NCBI GenBank assembly: GCA_012295225.1
Contig: WMKK01000011.1
Span: 96,860-160,859 of the forward strand
Reading direction: 5' to 3'
Length of the DNA stretch: 64,000 bases
Source of the DNA: Ostreococcus mediterraneus
Lineage: Eukaryota; Chlorophyta; Mamiellophyceae; Mamiellales; Bathycoccaceae
The translations under genes were made by a program, and so were the position numbers. A model generated the notes under the pieces. It saw only the letters and a program-made list of their open reading frames with translations, was not told the origin of the DNA and ran no database searches. How positions within the stretch are numbered: the stretch's first letter is position 1; every line of letters begins with the position of its first letter. Of this stretch, positions 11,869-21,490 are shown in pieces.

Positions 11869-12978
11869 TTAATCGACGTCGTTGGCGTTGGCGCTCGGCG
11901 GGGCGCCGCCGCCAAATCCGCCCGGCATACCACCCATGCCGCCCGGCATACCACCCATGCCGCCCATACCGCCCGGCATACCACCGCCGAACAAACCCAT
12001 GAGCTTTTGCAACACCGGCCCAACTTCCGGATCGCTCATGTATTGCATCGCCGCCATGGGGTTGCTCATCATCGCTTGCATGGCTTGCATGACTTTGGGA
12101 TTTTGCATCGCCTTCATAAGCTCGGGATCCGACGTCAATTTTTCCAGCATTTCAGGCGGTACGTTCGGCATGCCTCCCGGCATGCCGCCTCCCGGCATGC
12201 CACCTCCCGGCATGCCACCGCCCGGCATACCACTGCCCGGCATACCACTGCCCGCGGCGTTCGCAGCGTTCGCGGCATCCGCCGCCGCGCGCGCTCTCGC
12301 CTCCGCCGCCTTGGCTTTCGCCTCCGCCTCCTTCTGCGCGCGCGCCTTGCCTTCCGCCACGTGCATTTCATGCACCCGGCTCAGCACCGCTTTGTGAATA
12401 TCACCATAATGTTCATCGAAATCAATCTGCAATCCTTTCGATAAGTCCGCATTCGCCGCGGCGTATTGTCCCAAATATCTTTGCGCGGCGCCGCGAATCT
12501 TCAACGCCTTGGCGCTGTCCGGATTAATCTTCAACGCCGCATCGCAATCGCGAATCGCCGCATTAGGCTTGCGCAATTTGATGAAACATTCCGCACGCTT
12601 CGCGTACGTCAACGCGCTCGGGGCGATGACCACCGCTTCGGTGTACTTTTCAATCGCTTCATCGTATTTCTCTGCCGCGACGGCTTCCGCGGCGGCTTCC
12701 TTCGCCGCAATCATCTTCGCCTCTTCGTCATCACTCAGCGTTTCTTTCGGCTGTTCCGGCCCCATGGTATGCGCGACATCACTATCAGGCGTCATGAGCT
12801 CGGGATCATCCATGTTCACGCTCGTCGGCGGCGCTTTCGGCGGAGGAATCGTCGCCTTCAAGTCTTCGATGAGCCACGCTTTAAAAAACTTCATCGACTC
12901 CACGTCGAGCACCGCGGTGTCTTCGCGCGCGCAACGCACTAAATGCTTCAGAGTTTCAATCGTTTCCGTCGTCGCCAT
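11869..12978 (-). CDS. Hsc70-interacting protein (HIP/ST13) co-chaperone
   Basis: 369 residues. The order matches HIP/FAM10: an N-terminal dimerisation segment; an acidic linker; three TPR repeats at about residues 95-200 (KYDEAIEKYTEAV, AIRDCDAALKINP, YAAANADLSKGLQ); a long Ala/Lys/Glu helix; Gly-Gly-Met-Pro repeats; and a C-terminal STI1/DP2 domain (LMKAMQNPKVMQAMQAMMSN). HIP binds the Hsp70 ATPase domain and stabilises its ADP state in the cytosol. A second Gly/Met/Pro tract follows the DP2 domain at the extreme C-terminus, which is unusual. The start at 12978 is the first ATG and sits 100 bp from the divergent neighbour. Confidence 0.92.
   Translation of the reverse strand: MATTETIETLKHLVRCAREDTAVLDVESMKFFKAWLIEDLKATIPPPKAPPTSVNMDDPELMTPDSDVAHTMGPEQPKETLSDDEEAKMIAAKEAAAEAVAAEKYDEAIEKYTEAVVIAPSALTYAKRAECFIKLRKPNAAIRDCDAALKINPDSAKALKIRGAAQRYLGQYAAANADLSKGLQIDFDEHYGDIHKAVLSRVHEMHVAEGKARAQKEAEAKAKAAEARARAAADAANAANAAGSGMPGSGMPGGGMPGGGMPGGGMPGGMPNVPPEMLEKLTSDPELMKAMQNPKVMQAMQAMMSNPMAAMQYMSDPEVGPVLQKLMGLFGGGMPGGMGGMGGMPGGMGGMPGGFGGGAPPSANANDVD
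12167..12253 (-). repeat. 15-bp tandem repeats encoding Gly-Gly-Met-Pro units in HIP
   Basis: About five to six copies of a 15-bp unit coding G-G-G-M-P or G-S-G-M-P. They show small synonymous differences, so the array is in frame and likely variable in length between strains. A second, more irregular Gly-Met-Pro array lies at about 11921-11995 in the same gene. Confidence 0.85.
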
Positions 12979-13078
12979 GGTCGTTCGTTCGCGTCCGTCG
13001 CGCGCTGTCGCGTGAATATGCGTGTGTTAGAGTGCCGCATTCGCTGACTCGGCTTTCATCAGTCTTCCATCGCTCAAG

Positions 13079-14651
13079 ATGCCGCTCTCCCGCGCGCGCG
13101 CGGCGTCGTTACGCGCGACGCGCGGCGCGGCCGCGTCGCATTCGATGCCACCGCACCCGTCGTCGTCGTCGCTCGTGGCGTCGCGCGCGCTGGCGGCGTC
13201 GTGGACGTCGCATCGGCGCGTCGCCCGAGACGCCGTGGCGTCGGACGTGGCTCGACGCCGCCTGTCGTCGTCGTCGGCGGCGGCGGCGGCGACGGATCCG
13301 AGCGAGACGACGCGGGGGATGATTACGTACGGCGTCGAACGCTGGCGGCGAGGTGCGCGCGATCGCGCGAGACGCGAAGACGCGCTGAAGCGACGTCGTC
13401 GGACTAACTGTACGCGCGTTTGCGTTGATATGTATAGGCGCGCGCGATGACGCGCGAGGCGTGCTCGAACACGCGGATGTGATGATTGCAAAGATTGGCT
13501 CGGGCGTGGATGACGGCGCGGCGCGGGATTGCGCGTCGCGGGCGTCGACGGTGTGGGCGAGTTTGATTCGGAGCCGAGGCGACGCGACGAGCGCGAGAGA
13601 GGCGACGACGAAAGCGATGACATTTGCGACGTCTGCGGAGGACGTGACGAGTGCGAGAGCGATGGAGGCGTTGACGATGAGTCGTGAATGCGCAAAGGGT
13701 AAGCCTTGGGAGGTGATTGAGCGCGCGTTGGGGGATGAGGCGAAGGCTTTGTCTGACGCGTCTCGAGCGGCGGCGTTGGCTGGGGCGAGAGCGTTGGCAG
13801 CTCTCACACGATTTCGCGTCGATGACGCGTTCGCGAGCGCGGAACGATGTGCTGAAAGCGTTATCGATCGCGCCGCCCTTGAAGAGGCAAAGTCTGCGCC
13901 GCATGGATGGGCGGTAGCGACGGCGCTGAAGACGCTCGGGCACGTCGAACGCTTGCGCGCAGCGGACGATGACGCATATGCACGCGCGCTCGAGTATTAC
14001 ACTCGCGCGCTCGAGTACGCCACGGATGTGTCCATTAACGAATCTCCTGGAGCGATGGCGTCGAAAGTCATCGCCGAAGAAATCATCGTCGATTGCCGCT
14101 TGGCGCTGGCGCAGCTCTTAATCTCAGCGGAGGACGTGACACTCGCTGAAACGCACGCCGCGCGCGCCGTGAGTGGCGCCGAGGCACTGGGCGACGAGAA
14201 GCACCCATGTGTTGGCGTTGCCGTCGCCGTGAGCGGTGATGTTTACGTCGCAAAGGCGCTACGATCGACATCGGGCGCGAGCGTGTTGGGCGACGGCGCT
14301 GGCGTCATGTTCGCCGAAGGTTTGTACAGAAACGCCATCAAACTGATGCACTACCCGCACATGGTTGAAGACGCCGAAATCGTGCTCGATTACGAAGCCC
14401 GGCATTTATGTGCGCTGTTACACGCGAGATACTCGAGCGTGCTTCGCGCCTCGGGTGAGCAGCGAAGGAGTGAATCAGACGCGTGGTTGGCGAGCGCCAA
14501 GCTATTGTGGCCGGATGAGCGCGAGCGGGACGAAGGTGGCGTCAATGGACTCGATGTCGTTACAAGTGCCGCAACCAAGCTCGGTACGAAAAATGGCATC
14601 CACGTGTTGATTGATTTACAGCAAATGACCCCGCTTACGGTTGGTCAATGA
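13079..14651 (+). CDS. Organelle-targeted TPR-like helical protein (two exons)
   Basis: Exon 1 runs 13079-13352 and exon 2 runs 13438-14651, joined in phase 1 across an 85-nt intron (donor GTGCGC, branch ACTAAC, acceptor TATAG). The joined protein has 495 residues. The first ~75 residues are Arg/Ser/Ala-rich with long Ser and Ala runs, a strong mitochondrial or plastid leader. The rest is all-helical with TPR-like pairs (GDATSAREATTKAMTFA, YARALEYYTRALEYATD, ALAQLLISAEDVTLAETHAARAV split over two helices). No catalytic motif is visible. Exon 2 alone has an ATG at 13425, but that would lie inside the intron and lose the leader. Confidence 0.75.
13353..13437 (+). other. Intron of the TPR-like gene
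   Basis: 85 nt. Donor GTGCGC, branch-like ACTAAC 29 nt before the acceptor AG. Removing it keeps the frame and gives a smooth junction (VERWRR-G-ARDDARG). Confidence 0.8.
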
Positions 14652-14774
14652 AAATGTTTGATTTAGTAATTTTAGCCCTTTGCGACATTCGCGTAGCACG
14701 TGTACGTTTACGAGTTGATTCATTTACAATACTGAAAGCCTCGCGCTCGCTTACTTACTTTCTTGCTGAGTGAA

Positions 14775-15881
14775 TTACTTCACCACGACGTCGCTATCGG
14801 CCACATGGAGTTCGTGATGCTTCAGTTCCGTCTTGCTCATTCCGAGCTCACGAAAGTTGACTCTCGATTGCGCGTCGGCGCCCGCCGGCGAATTCATCAC
14901 CTTGGACGAAGGCCCGCTTAATATCGCCGTCAAATCTCCGCCCAGCTCCGCCGCGCGCATCGCCGCCTCCAGCTTGGCCTCAAAATCCAACCCACTCGTG
15001 GAATGTTCGGGTTTCGGAACCGTCTCGTACTTTTCTGGCGACCGCGCGTCAAATTTGGGCTTAAACTCACGCTTGGGCATCGCCGCCTCGAATGGCTTGA
15101 TCGCGACCGCATCTTCTACCTTGACGCTCGTGTTTACCATTTCATTCGTCATCGACGTCGACGCGCCGCACGCGTCATCCAACGCCTTGGCGAGCATGCG
15201 CTCAAACGCATCCGACTCTGGCTCGACATCCGCCGTCGTCGTCTCTGTCGTCGTCTCAACCGGCAGCGGCGGCGATGGCGGCGATGCACACACTTCAGGC
15301 TCCATGTCAACGCCAATCACTACATCTTCAGCCTCCTCCTCCCCCTCGACGACGGCTGTGGTCGTCGAGAACGCGGTCTTTGAGCCGACGGGGGAGTTCG
15401 CGACGCCGCGCTTGGCGCCAAACATCGCACTCAAATCCACCCCGTTCGCCTCCGCCTCCATCGCCGCGCGTAATCTTGCTTCAAATAAAATATCACTCGA
15501 CTCTTCCACCGCATCATCGCCAGCGCCGTCGTCGTCGTCGCCGTCGTCGCGCTGCTCCGGGACGATGACCGGGACGACGACGCGAACATTCGCCGCCGAC
15601 GCCGCCGCCTTCACCACCGCCACGCGATCCACCACCACGCCAGCGTCGACCGCCGACACCACCGCCGCCATTTTCATCGACGGTTTCGGCGCGTACACGC
15701 TCGCGGTCGGGGACACGACGAGCGGGAACACGCCGTCGAGCGATTGTCCATTCGTATTCATCTTCCCCCCGCCTCGCGACGCGGGCTCGAGAAGCCACGA
15801 CGCGCGCGTGATGTTCAACGGCGAAACATTCGTGAGGTCGAACAACGATGTCGTCGCTTTCGTCGTCGACGGGGTCTCCAT
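14775..15881 (-). CDS. Unrecognised disordered protein with internal F-E-A-[KR]-L repeats
   Basis: 368 residues. I recognise no family. Most of it is low-complexity Val/Ala/Ser/Asp. Two segments are clearly related: near residue 130 (FEARLRAAMEAEANGVDLSA) and near residue 300 (FEAKLEAAMRAAELGGDLTA), each followed after a short gap by NSPVG or NSPAG. A third, weaker copy (FERMLAKALDDA) lies between them near residue 225. The N-terminus has a short SLFDLTNVSPLN segment and no clear targeting signal. Open frame, GC-rich codons and motif duplication support a real gene. Confidence 0.7.
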   Translation of the reverse strand: METPSTTKATTSLFDLTNVSPLNITRASWLLEPASRGGGKMNTNGQSLDGVFPLVVSPTASVYAPKPSMKMAAVVSAVDAGVVVDRVAVVKAAASAANVRVVVPVIVPEQRDDGDDDDGAGDDAVEESSDILFEARLRAAMEAEANGVDLSAMFGAKRGVANSPVGSKTAFSTTTAVVEGEEEAEDVVIGVDMEPEVCASPPSPPLPVETTTETTTADVEPESDAFERMLAKALDDACGASTSMTNEMVNTSVKVEDAVAIKPFEAAMPKREFKPKFDARSPEKYETVPKPEHSTSGLDFEAKLEAAMRAAELGGDLTAILSGPSSKVMNSPAGADAQSRVNFRELGMSKTELKHHELHVADSDVVVK

Positions 15882-16079
15882 GCCTCGCGTCGCACGTCAC
15901 GAAACGGAAACACAACTCGCGTGGGCGATTATGAAGCTTTTCTAGAGTTACAACGGCTTCTAAAAGAAATTCTCGCAAAGAATTCGCGCGACGCCATCCG
16001 CGCGTGATTGACGAAAAACACACCCCCGATGCATGCCACACCCTGTCGCAATGGCACATCCATCCGCGCATGTGCGTCG

Positions 16080-16577
16080 TCAATCAGACGCTTCGACGTC
16101 CAAATCCAAAAGCTTATTCAAGCCTTGGTTTAAAAAATACCTCCCCGCGCGCTGCACGTCCAGCCTCGACCCGTCCTTTACGTACTTGCCCTTACATAAA
16201 TTATACTGCGTCGTCACGCGGCTGACGATGAACCAGTCGTCGGCGCATTCGATCGTGTCCCCGCAGTGCACGTCCTTCGCCAGCGAAAACGTCCCGAGGT
16301 CCTCGGGGGGCGGGGTGTGCACGCGCACCGCGTACGGCGCGAGTTTTGGCACATCGGGCGCCTTGGATGAGGACGAACTCGACGACGGCATCGGGGCATC
16401 GCGTTTCGGTCGCGCGTCGTCGCCGTCGTCGCGCGTCGACGACGCACAGCGCGCAATCGATGGTGATTTTCGGGTTGGGTGATGACGTGGCCTCGAAGCG
16501 GCACAACCGCGGCTGTGACGCGACGACGACACCGACGCGGTGGTGGTTGTGCTTGTGGTGCGCGTGGATGCGTGCAT
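16080..16577 (-). CDS. Small plastid-targeted protein of unknown function
   Basis: 165 residues from ATG 16577. The first ~65 residues are Ser/Thr/Arg-rich with almost no acids, a good plastid transit peptide. The mature part is a compact ~75-residue domain (HCGDTIECADDWFIVSRVTT, then KGKYVKDG and AGRYFLNQGLNKLLDLD) that looks beta-rich. I believe such a domain occurs in other algae, plants and cyanobacteria but cannot name it. The open frame extends further upstream into the ATG13 gene; the start was chosen to avoid that overlap and to keep the transit peptide. Confidence 0.65.
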   Translation of the reverse strand: MHASTRTTSTTTTASVSSSRHSRGCAASRPRHHPTRKSPSIARCASSTRDDGDDARPKRDAPMPSSSSSSSKAPDVPKLAPYAVRVHTPPPEDLGTFSLAKDVHCGDTIECADDWFIVSRVTTQYNLCKGKYVKDGSRLDVQRAGRYFLNQGLNKLLDLDVEASD

Positions 16578-16668
16578 CGCGCGTGCGTGCGCGCACAGCG
16601 AGCGCGCGCGAGGGCGGCGTCGGCGTGTGAGGTTATCTAAAGTCTTTGGTTTTGAGCTACACGCGTGT

Positions 16669-18711
16669 CTAGTCTCGCATGGCATCCTTGACGACGTCCA
16701 TGCGTCTAATTTCCTCAAGCGCCCAATCGAGGGTGATGCGTTGGCGCGTTTCGGGATGTAGCATAGCCACAGTGGTGGCGTCTTCGTCGTCGTCGTCCAA
16801 GGCGGCGTCGAGCGGGAGGGCGCGGATGTCGTCGGCGGCGCGGCGGAGCGCGGGCGGCGCTTCGAGCAGCTGGAGTAAATCCGCGGGCGTGTGCTCGACG
16901 TACGTCGCGGACGGGTCTTCGTCGAGCGCGAATGGGGCGAATTCGCCCGTGTCGTCGGCGTGAGGTGAGCTGGTGCTGGCGCCACCGACGCTGGTGCCGC
17001 CGTCGCTGGCGGCACCGCTGAGTCTTCGCTGCGCGGCGCCGGGCGAATGCGGATAGACGCCGACGACGTCGCGCAACGACGTGCCTAAACTCGAGCTCGG
17101 AGACCATGATGCGCGTTGCGCGCTGCTCACTGATGGGTGTGCGCTGTTTATCGATGCGCCACGAATGAGACGTGGGGACGAGACGCTGAGGGATGGGGAC
17201 TCGGGGCACACGAATCCACCCCAAGGCGCTCGGGACGATTTTCCAACCGAACTGCCGCCGGGCGAGTCGCGCGCGACGCGAGGCGAGCACGCAATCGGTG
17301 TCGCACCCGCGACGTGCGGGCTCGATGGCGATTCCGGCTGCGCACTCGCGAGCGACGATGTCGGTCCGAATCCTTCGCGCCTCGATGGTGACGAGAACGA
17401 GTCTAAACGATGCTGCCGCGTCGACGCCGCGTCGCTCGTAAAATCCACGCGGTCGATGGAGGTGCCCGCGTCAATCTTCAAGCACGACTCTGGGCGTCTC
17501 GGCGGCAGCGCTGATGTAACGCTTTTCTTCGTCGTCACGTCCGCTGACGCGGTTCGTTGAGACGGCGACGGCACCGGGGCGGCGTTAAAGCCATAAATGG
17601 GCGCCGGCCCTCTGTTTGGCGCCGAACTCGGCGCGTTGTCAAATCGTTGATGATTTGGGCTCGTGTAACTCGCCATGGCGATGCTCGGCATCGGCGTTTG
17701 CGTGACGATGGAGTCTGAGGATTGCGATGTTTTCATCGCAATCGCGTGAGGTGGCTGCGGTGGTCTCGTGGCCGACTCGCCGCCGACCTCCTTGAGCGTC
17801 GTCGGCGGCGTCGGCGGCGAGTCGTCGACGTCGACATCGTCGAAACGCAACCCTCGAGCCAACGCACTCGCGGCAATCGCAGCCTCGACGATCATCCGCT
17901 CAGGTTTCGGCGATGAACCCAAATGTCCTTTGGTCGGCGACGGTGACAGCGACATGTCGCCCCCGACGAGGGCGATATCGCTCGTGTTTGCGCTCGCGTG
18001 CGCGGCTCGAACGCATCGCTCCTCGAGCGCCCGCATCGACAATGCGTCTAGAAAGTATACACACGCCCTAAGCTTACCCATCGACGTCGGAACGTCGGTA
18101 AACATATATGTTCTATATCCCGCATCTCTGCCAGGATGCGCGTCCACGAGCGCTGTCGCCACCGATGCCGCGTCGTCCTCTTCTCGAATTTGAAAATTAA
18201 AACGTCCTGCCGCCTCGGCGCCCGTTCCTCGCCCCATCATCTTCCGCATCGATCTCCATCGCACGCCGTGCGCGGGAAGCGTACGTAACAGCGCAATCAA
18301 CGTTCTCACCATAATCACCGCTCGCTTGTACACCACGCTCGTCTCTAAATCCTTATTGAAGTGATTATTCCCGCCCACGTCGCGCGCTTCGGCTCCGCTA
18401 TGAAACGCCCAACGCTCCACCAGCTCCTTCCCTCCATCTTCGCACGTCACGAACACATCTATGAAAAGCACGCGCGCGTGTGCATCTCCATCGCTCCCGT
18501 GCGCCTCGTCCGAGTGCTCTCTCTCGCGCACGGCGTCGTCAACCACGCGAGCGTTCGCGTAGCTCGCGTTGAACCAACGATTCGGCTTGCCCGCCGCCGA
18601 CGTCGACGCACTCCCCGCCGCCGCCCGCGCGTCGCCGCACCGCGCGTCGACGACGACGTTGGCGCACTTGGCGAGCCATTCGTGCGCGATGTGCGCCGTG
18701 CGATCGCTCAT
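16669..18711 (-). CDS. ATG13: Autophagy-related protein 13 (ATG13), HORMA subunit of the ATG1 kinase complex
   Basis: 680 residues. The N-terminal ~250 residues match the ATG13 HORMA domain: KPNRWFN near residue 42, then LVERWAFH, VVYKRAVIMVRTLIALLRTLPAHGV split in the usual order, and a FTDVPTSMGKL strand. The rest is a long Ser/Pro-rich disordered region with many Ser-Pro sites, as expected for a TOR/ATG1-regulated adaptor. ATG13 links the ATG1 kinase to upstream nutrient signalling and starts autophagosome formation. A small acidic motif and a helix near the C-terminus (EDPSATYVEHTPADLLQLL) could be a partner-binding site; that is inference. Divergent from tatC. Confidence 0.85.
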   Translation of the reverse strand: MSDRTAHIAHEWLAKCANVVVDARCGDARAAAGSASTSAAGKPNRWFNASYANARVVDDAVREREHSDEAHGSDGDAHARVLFIDVFVTCEDGGKELVERWAFHSGAEARDVGGNNHFNKDLETSVVYKRAVIMVRTLIALLRTLPAHGVRWRSMRKMMGRGTGAEAAGRFNFQIREEDDAASVATALVDAHPGRDAGYRTYMFTDVPTSMGKLRACVYFLDALSMRALEERCVRAAHASANTSDIALVGGDMSLSPSPTKGHLGSSPKPERMIVEAAIAASALARGLRFDDVDVDDSPPTPPTTLKEVGGESATRPPQPPHAIAMKTSQSSDSIVTQTPMPSIAMASYTSPNHQRFDNAPSSAPNRGPAPIYGFNAAPVPSPSQRTASADVTTKKSVTSALPPRRPESCLKIDAGTSIDRVDFTSDAASTRQHRLDSFSSPSRREGFGPTSSLASAQPESPSSPHVAGATPIACSPRVARDSPGGSSVGKSSRAPWGGFVCPESPSLSVSSPRLIRGASINSAHPSVSSAQRASWSPSSSLGTSLRDVVGVYPHSPGAAQRRLSGAASDGGTSVGGASTSSPHADDTGEFAPFALDEDPSATYVEHTPADLLQLLEAPPALRRAADDIRALPLDAALDDDDEDATTVAMLHPETRQRITLDWALEEIRRMDVVKDAMRD

Positions 18712-19136
18712 GACGCACGAAACGCGCGCGAAGCGACGGTTGGATTACAGCGCGCGAGGCACTCCAGCACGAGCTCAGGCGACGGTGCGCAGTCACCGGC
18801 GGTGCCGTCGTCGCGAACGCGGCGTGAAATGACAATGGAAATGCGTTCGTGCGCGCGGTGTCGTTCGGCGTCCGCGGCGTCCGCGCGCGCGCGCGTCGCG
18901 CACTCGAGACTCGTCGCGCGTGCGACGGTGCCCAAGAGACGGTATTTTCAAAAACAGCTCACGCGATTAAAACCAATGGTATACGATGAATATGAATTCA
19001 AATGCATCTGATAAAGATGTCGCTAGGGTTTACGATACGATGACGTCGCGGCTCAGGTCGTCGCGACCGCACACGCCGCCGCGCGACGCCCGCACCGCTC
19101 ACGGTCGCACGCACCAGTCACGCACACGCCGCACAC
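18712..19136. promoter_or_regulatory. Divergent promoter between ATG13 and tatC with CCAAT and telo-box motifs
   Basis: 425 bp. GC-rich near ATG13, AT-richer at 18950-19015. A CCAAT pentamer lies at 18973-18977 and a plant-type telo-box (TAGGGTTT) at 19024-19031, about 105 bp before the tatC start. No protein-like frame or RNA gene was seen. Motif function is inferred from plant promoters. Confidence 0.4.
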
Positions 19137-20390
19137 ATGTTTGCGTGCGCTAGACCGAGCGCCGGCGCCGCCGCGCGCGCGCCGCGCGCTGCGGGGACAC
19201 ACGAGAGAGAGCGCATGCGATCGTCAGCCAGCGCGCGAATCGCCGTCGCGAATGGCCGTCGCGCGCATGCGCGCGATGGACGATGCGCGGGATCGATGGA
19301 GGACGATTTCGTCGTCGGCGACGACGACGAGAGCGTGATGTTTCGTTTCGGGAGCGGTGACGAAGGGGTGAGAATTACGCGCGGGTCGGCTAAAGGTGAA
19401 TCGTCGAGCTCGAGCTCGAGCTCGAGCGCGTCGTCTACGCCGTCGTTTAAGACGTCGTTGACGAATGATCCGGCGTTTGGGAACGAGAGCGCGTCGGCGG
19501 TGCCTACGCCGGCGCCGGCGGCGATGCGTTCGACGGAAATGGTGCCTCTGACCGCGGCGCAAAAGTCGGCGGCGTTTGTGAAAGCCCCCGAGCCGGATAA
19601 GCAGCGCGAACAAGTGCGAAGCTTTTTGTACCCCGGGGAGGAGGAGCTCCCGGACGATGTTGAGATGACGATTTGGGAACATTTAGAGGAACTTCGTGAG
19701 CGCGCGTTGGTGAGCGCCGCGGTCGTCGGGACGTTGATTTTGGTGTGCTTTTGCTTTGCCAAGGATTTGACAATTTTTTTGGAAGAGCCGGTGAAGGAAC
19801 AAGGGGTTCGTTTCTTACAGCTCGGTCCGGGTGAGTATTTCTTCACCACGGTGAAGGTTGCGGGATACACGGGTTTGCTCGCGGGTGCGCCGGTGGTGCT
19901 TTACGAAGCCATCGCGTACGTGTTGCCAGGCTTGACGTTGAATGAACGCAAGACGCTCGGGCCAATCGTGCTCGGCTCGTCGGTGTTGTTCTACGGCGGT
20001 ATCGCTTTTGCCTACGCCGTGCTCGTGCCGGCGGCTTTAAAATTCTTTGTCGGCTACGCCGAAGGTGCGGTCGAGTCGCTTTGGTCCATTGATCAGTACT
20101 TTGAATTCGTGCTCGTGTTGTTATTCTCCACCGGGTTGTCGTTTCAAGTGCCCGTGATTCAGCTCTTGCTCGGACAAGCGGGTATCGTGTCCTCCAAGCA
20201 AATGTTGAGCGTGTGGAGATACGTCGTCGTCGGTTCTGTCGTTGCCGCGGCGGTGTTGACGCCGTCTACCGATCCGTTTACGCAGCTTCTTCTCGCCGCG
20301 CCGTTGATGAGTTTGTATCTCGGCGGCGCGTGGTTGGTTGGATTGACTGAGCGCGATAAAGACCAAGGAGGGGCGATGACGATGAAGTAA
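19137..20390 (+). CDS. tatC: TatC, thylakoid twin-arginine translocase receptor subunit
   Basis: 417 residues. Residues ~1-55 form an Arg/Ala-rich plastid leader. A variable acidic, poly-Ser linker follows. The conserved TatC domain starts near residue 178 with [15 protein letters not shown], the hallmark of the family. Six membrane segments follow, including [12 protein letters not shown] in the first periplasmic/lumenal region and a LNERKTLGP cytosolic loop. TatC binds the twin-arginine signal of folded proteins and, with Tha4/Hcf106, moves them across the thylakoid membrane. Length is typical of plant plastid TatC except for the enlarged N-terminal linker. Confidence 0.95.
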   Translation: MFACARPSAGAAARAPRAAGTHERERMRSSASARIAVANGRRAHARDGRCAGSMEDDFVVGDDDESVMFRFGSGDEGVRITRGSAKGESSSSSSSSSASSTPSFKTSLTNDPAFGNESASAVPTPAPAAMRSTEMVPLTAAQKSAAFVKAPEPDKQREQVRSFLYPGEEELPDDVEMTIWEHLEELRERALVSAAVVGTLILVCFCFAKDLTIFLEEPVKEQGVRFLQLGPGEYFFTTVKVAGYTGLLAGAPVVLYEAIAYVLPGLTLNERKTLGPIVLGSSVLFYGGIAFAYAVLVPAALKFFVGYAEGAVESLWSIDQYFEFVLVLLFSTGLSFQVPVIQLLLGQAGIVSSKQMLSVWRYVVVGSVVAAAVLTPSTDPFTQLLLAAPLMSLYLGGAWLVGLTERDKDQGGAMTMK

Positions 20391-20477
20391 ACTCGCACGC
20401 ACTCGCACGCATTAGACATACACACATATCATACACACATATCAATACATACAGCTACCTATTTATTCTTTCGTCTA

Positions 20478-21379
20478 TTATGTCGTTTCCATGAGCTCTA
20501 CGCTCGAGGCAGAAAACTTGACGTTTCGCCGCCTTTTCGCGAGCGCCAGCATGCGCTCGACGTTATCCGTCATCGCCGCCCTCGCGTTAGCCTCGGACAT
20601 TCCAAAGAATGTCGCTAAGTTTGCCACGTCGTACATTGTGCGAACTTCCATCGGTTTCGTGGCCCCAGAGCTCAACAGCACGCAAGCGCGACCGCCTCGC
20701 GTCGCCCGCGCCAGCGCGCTCGCATTCGTAAAGAACCAACGCCGTGACGTCGAGTCCCTGAGTGCGTCACTATAGCATAACTCGAAGAATATTTTATTAT
20801 CCAGCGCAGTTTTCATCGCGGATGCGGTGAACTTGTACGCGAGCCGCCCGCGCGCGCGAACGCTCACGACGTCGGCGTGCTTATTCGCGCACGCGCTCGC
20901 GAACGCCTTCGCCCCGAGTGGCTCCAGCGCCAACACGTCGTAGGCGTCAATATCTGAACTATACTTGCCCAAAATCATTTGCAACTCTGACGGCTCGGCG
21001 TAAGAAATCGTTAAACGAGTCTTTACCGTCGTCCCAGAGTCCTCGTCGACGCCGCTCGCGCGCGCGCGACCCGCCACTATAGCCTTCCCACATCGATCCC
21101 CGTCGCTCGCATCGATCGTGGTATCCATCACACACACGCGGTACCCTACAATAGTGCCAACCACACGTCCGCGTCAGTCACACGTCGTCGCCATGCACGC
21201 GCACACGAAAAAGCACACGCGATGACATTAATGCAGCGCAATCACAGCTCGACGTCTACGCGCAACGTACCACACGCGAACGCGCTCGTCAGCGCCCCGC
21301 GCGCCATGAGCGCCCCAACATTCGCATCGCCGACATCGTTCGCGTTCGCGCGCACGCGCGCATCCATCGCGGTCGCCAT
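20478..21379 (-). CDS. RPP30: RNase P/MRP protein subunit RPP30 (two exons)
   Basis: Exon 1 runs 21379-21271 and exon 2 runs 21145-20478, joined in phase 1 across a 125-nt intron (donor GTACGT, branch ACTGAC, acceptor TTGTAG). The product has 258 residues, near the usual 260-300. Family features are the junction strand FACGYRVCVMDT, the RLTISY strand, YDVLALEPLGAKAF, ADVVSVRARGRLAYKF, FFELCYSDALRD, LLSSGA and YDVANLATFFGMS. RPP30 is a TIM-barrel-like protein that, with POP5, supports the catalytic RNA in pre-tRNA 5' processing. Without exon 1 the protein would lack the first strand and helix of the barrel, so the exon join is favoured. Confidence 0.88.
21146..21270 (-). other. Intron of RPP30
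   Basis: 125 nt. Donor GTACGT, branch-like ACTGAC 27 nt before the acceptor AG. Phase is kept and the junction restores the G-Y-R-V strand expected in the family. Confidence 0.8.
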
Positions 21380-21490
21380 GCGCGCCGCACAGTGACCACG
21401 CGCCAGCCCCTGAGCGTCACTCTCGCGCGCGCACGCACGCGCGCCGCGCCGTCTCCGCGCCGCCCGCACCTCGCGCACGCACGCATCGTC

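Noticed and set aside
16578-17015. Upstream extension of the small plastid protein frame
   Set aside because: It overlaps the end of ATG13 on the same strand and is Pro/Thr/Arg-rich shadow sequence.
20391-20477. CA-rich repeats after tatC
   Set aside because: Ordinary simple sequence in a convergent 3' UTR.
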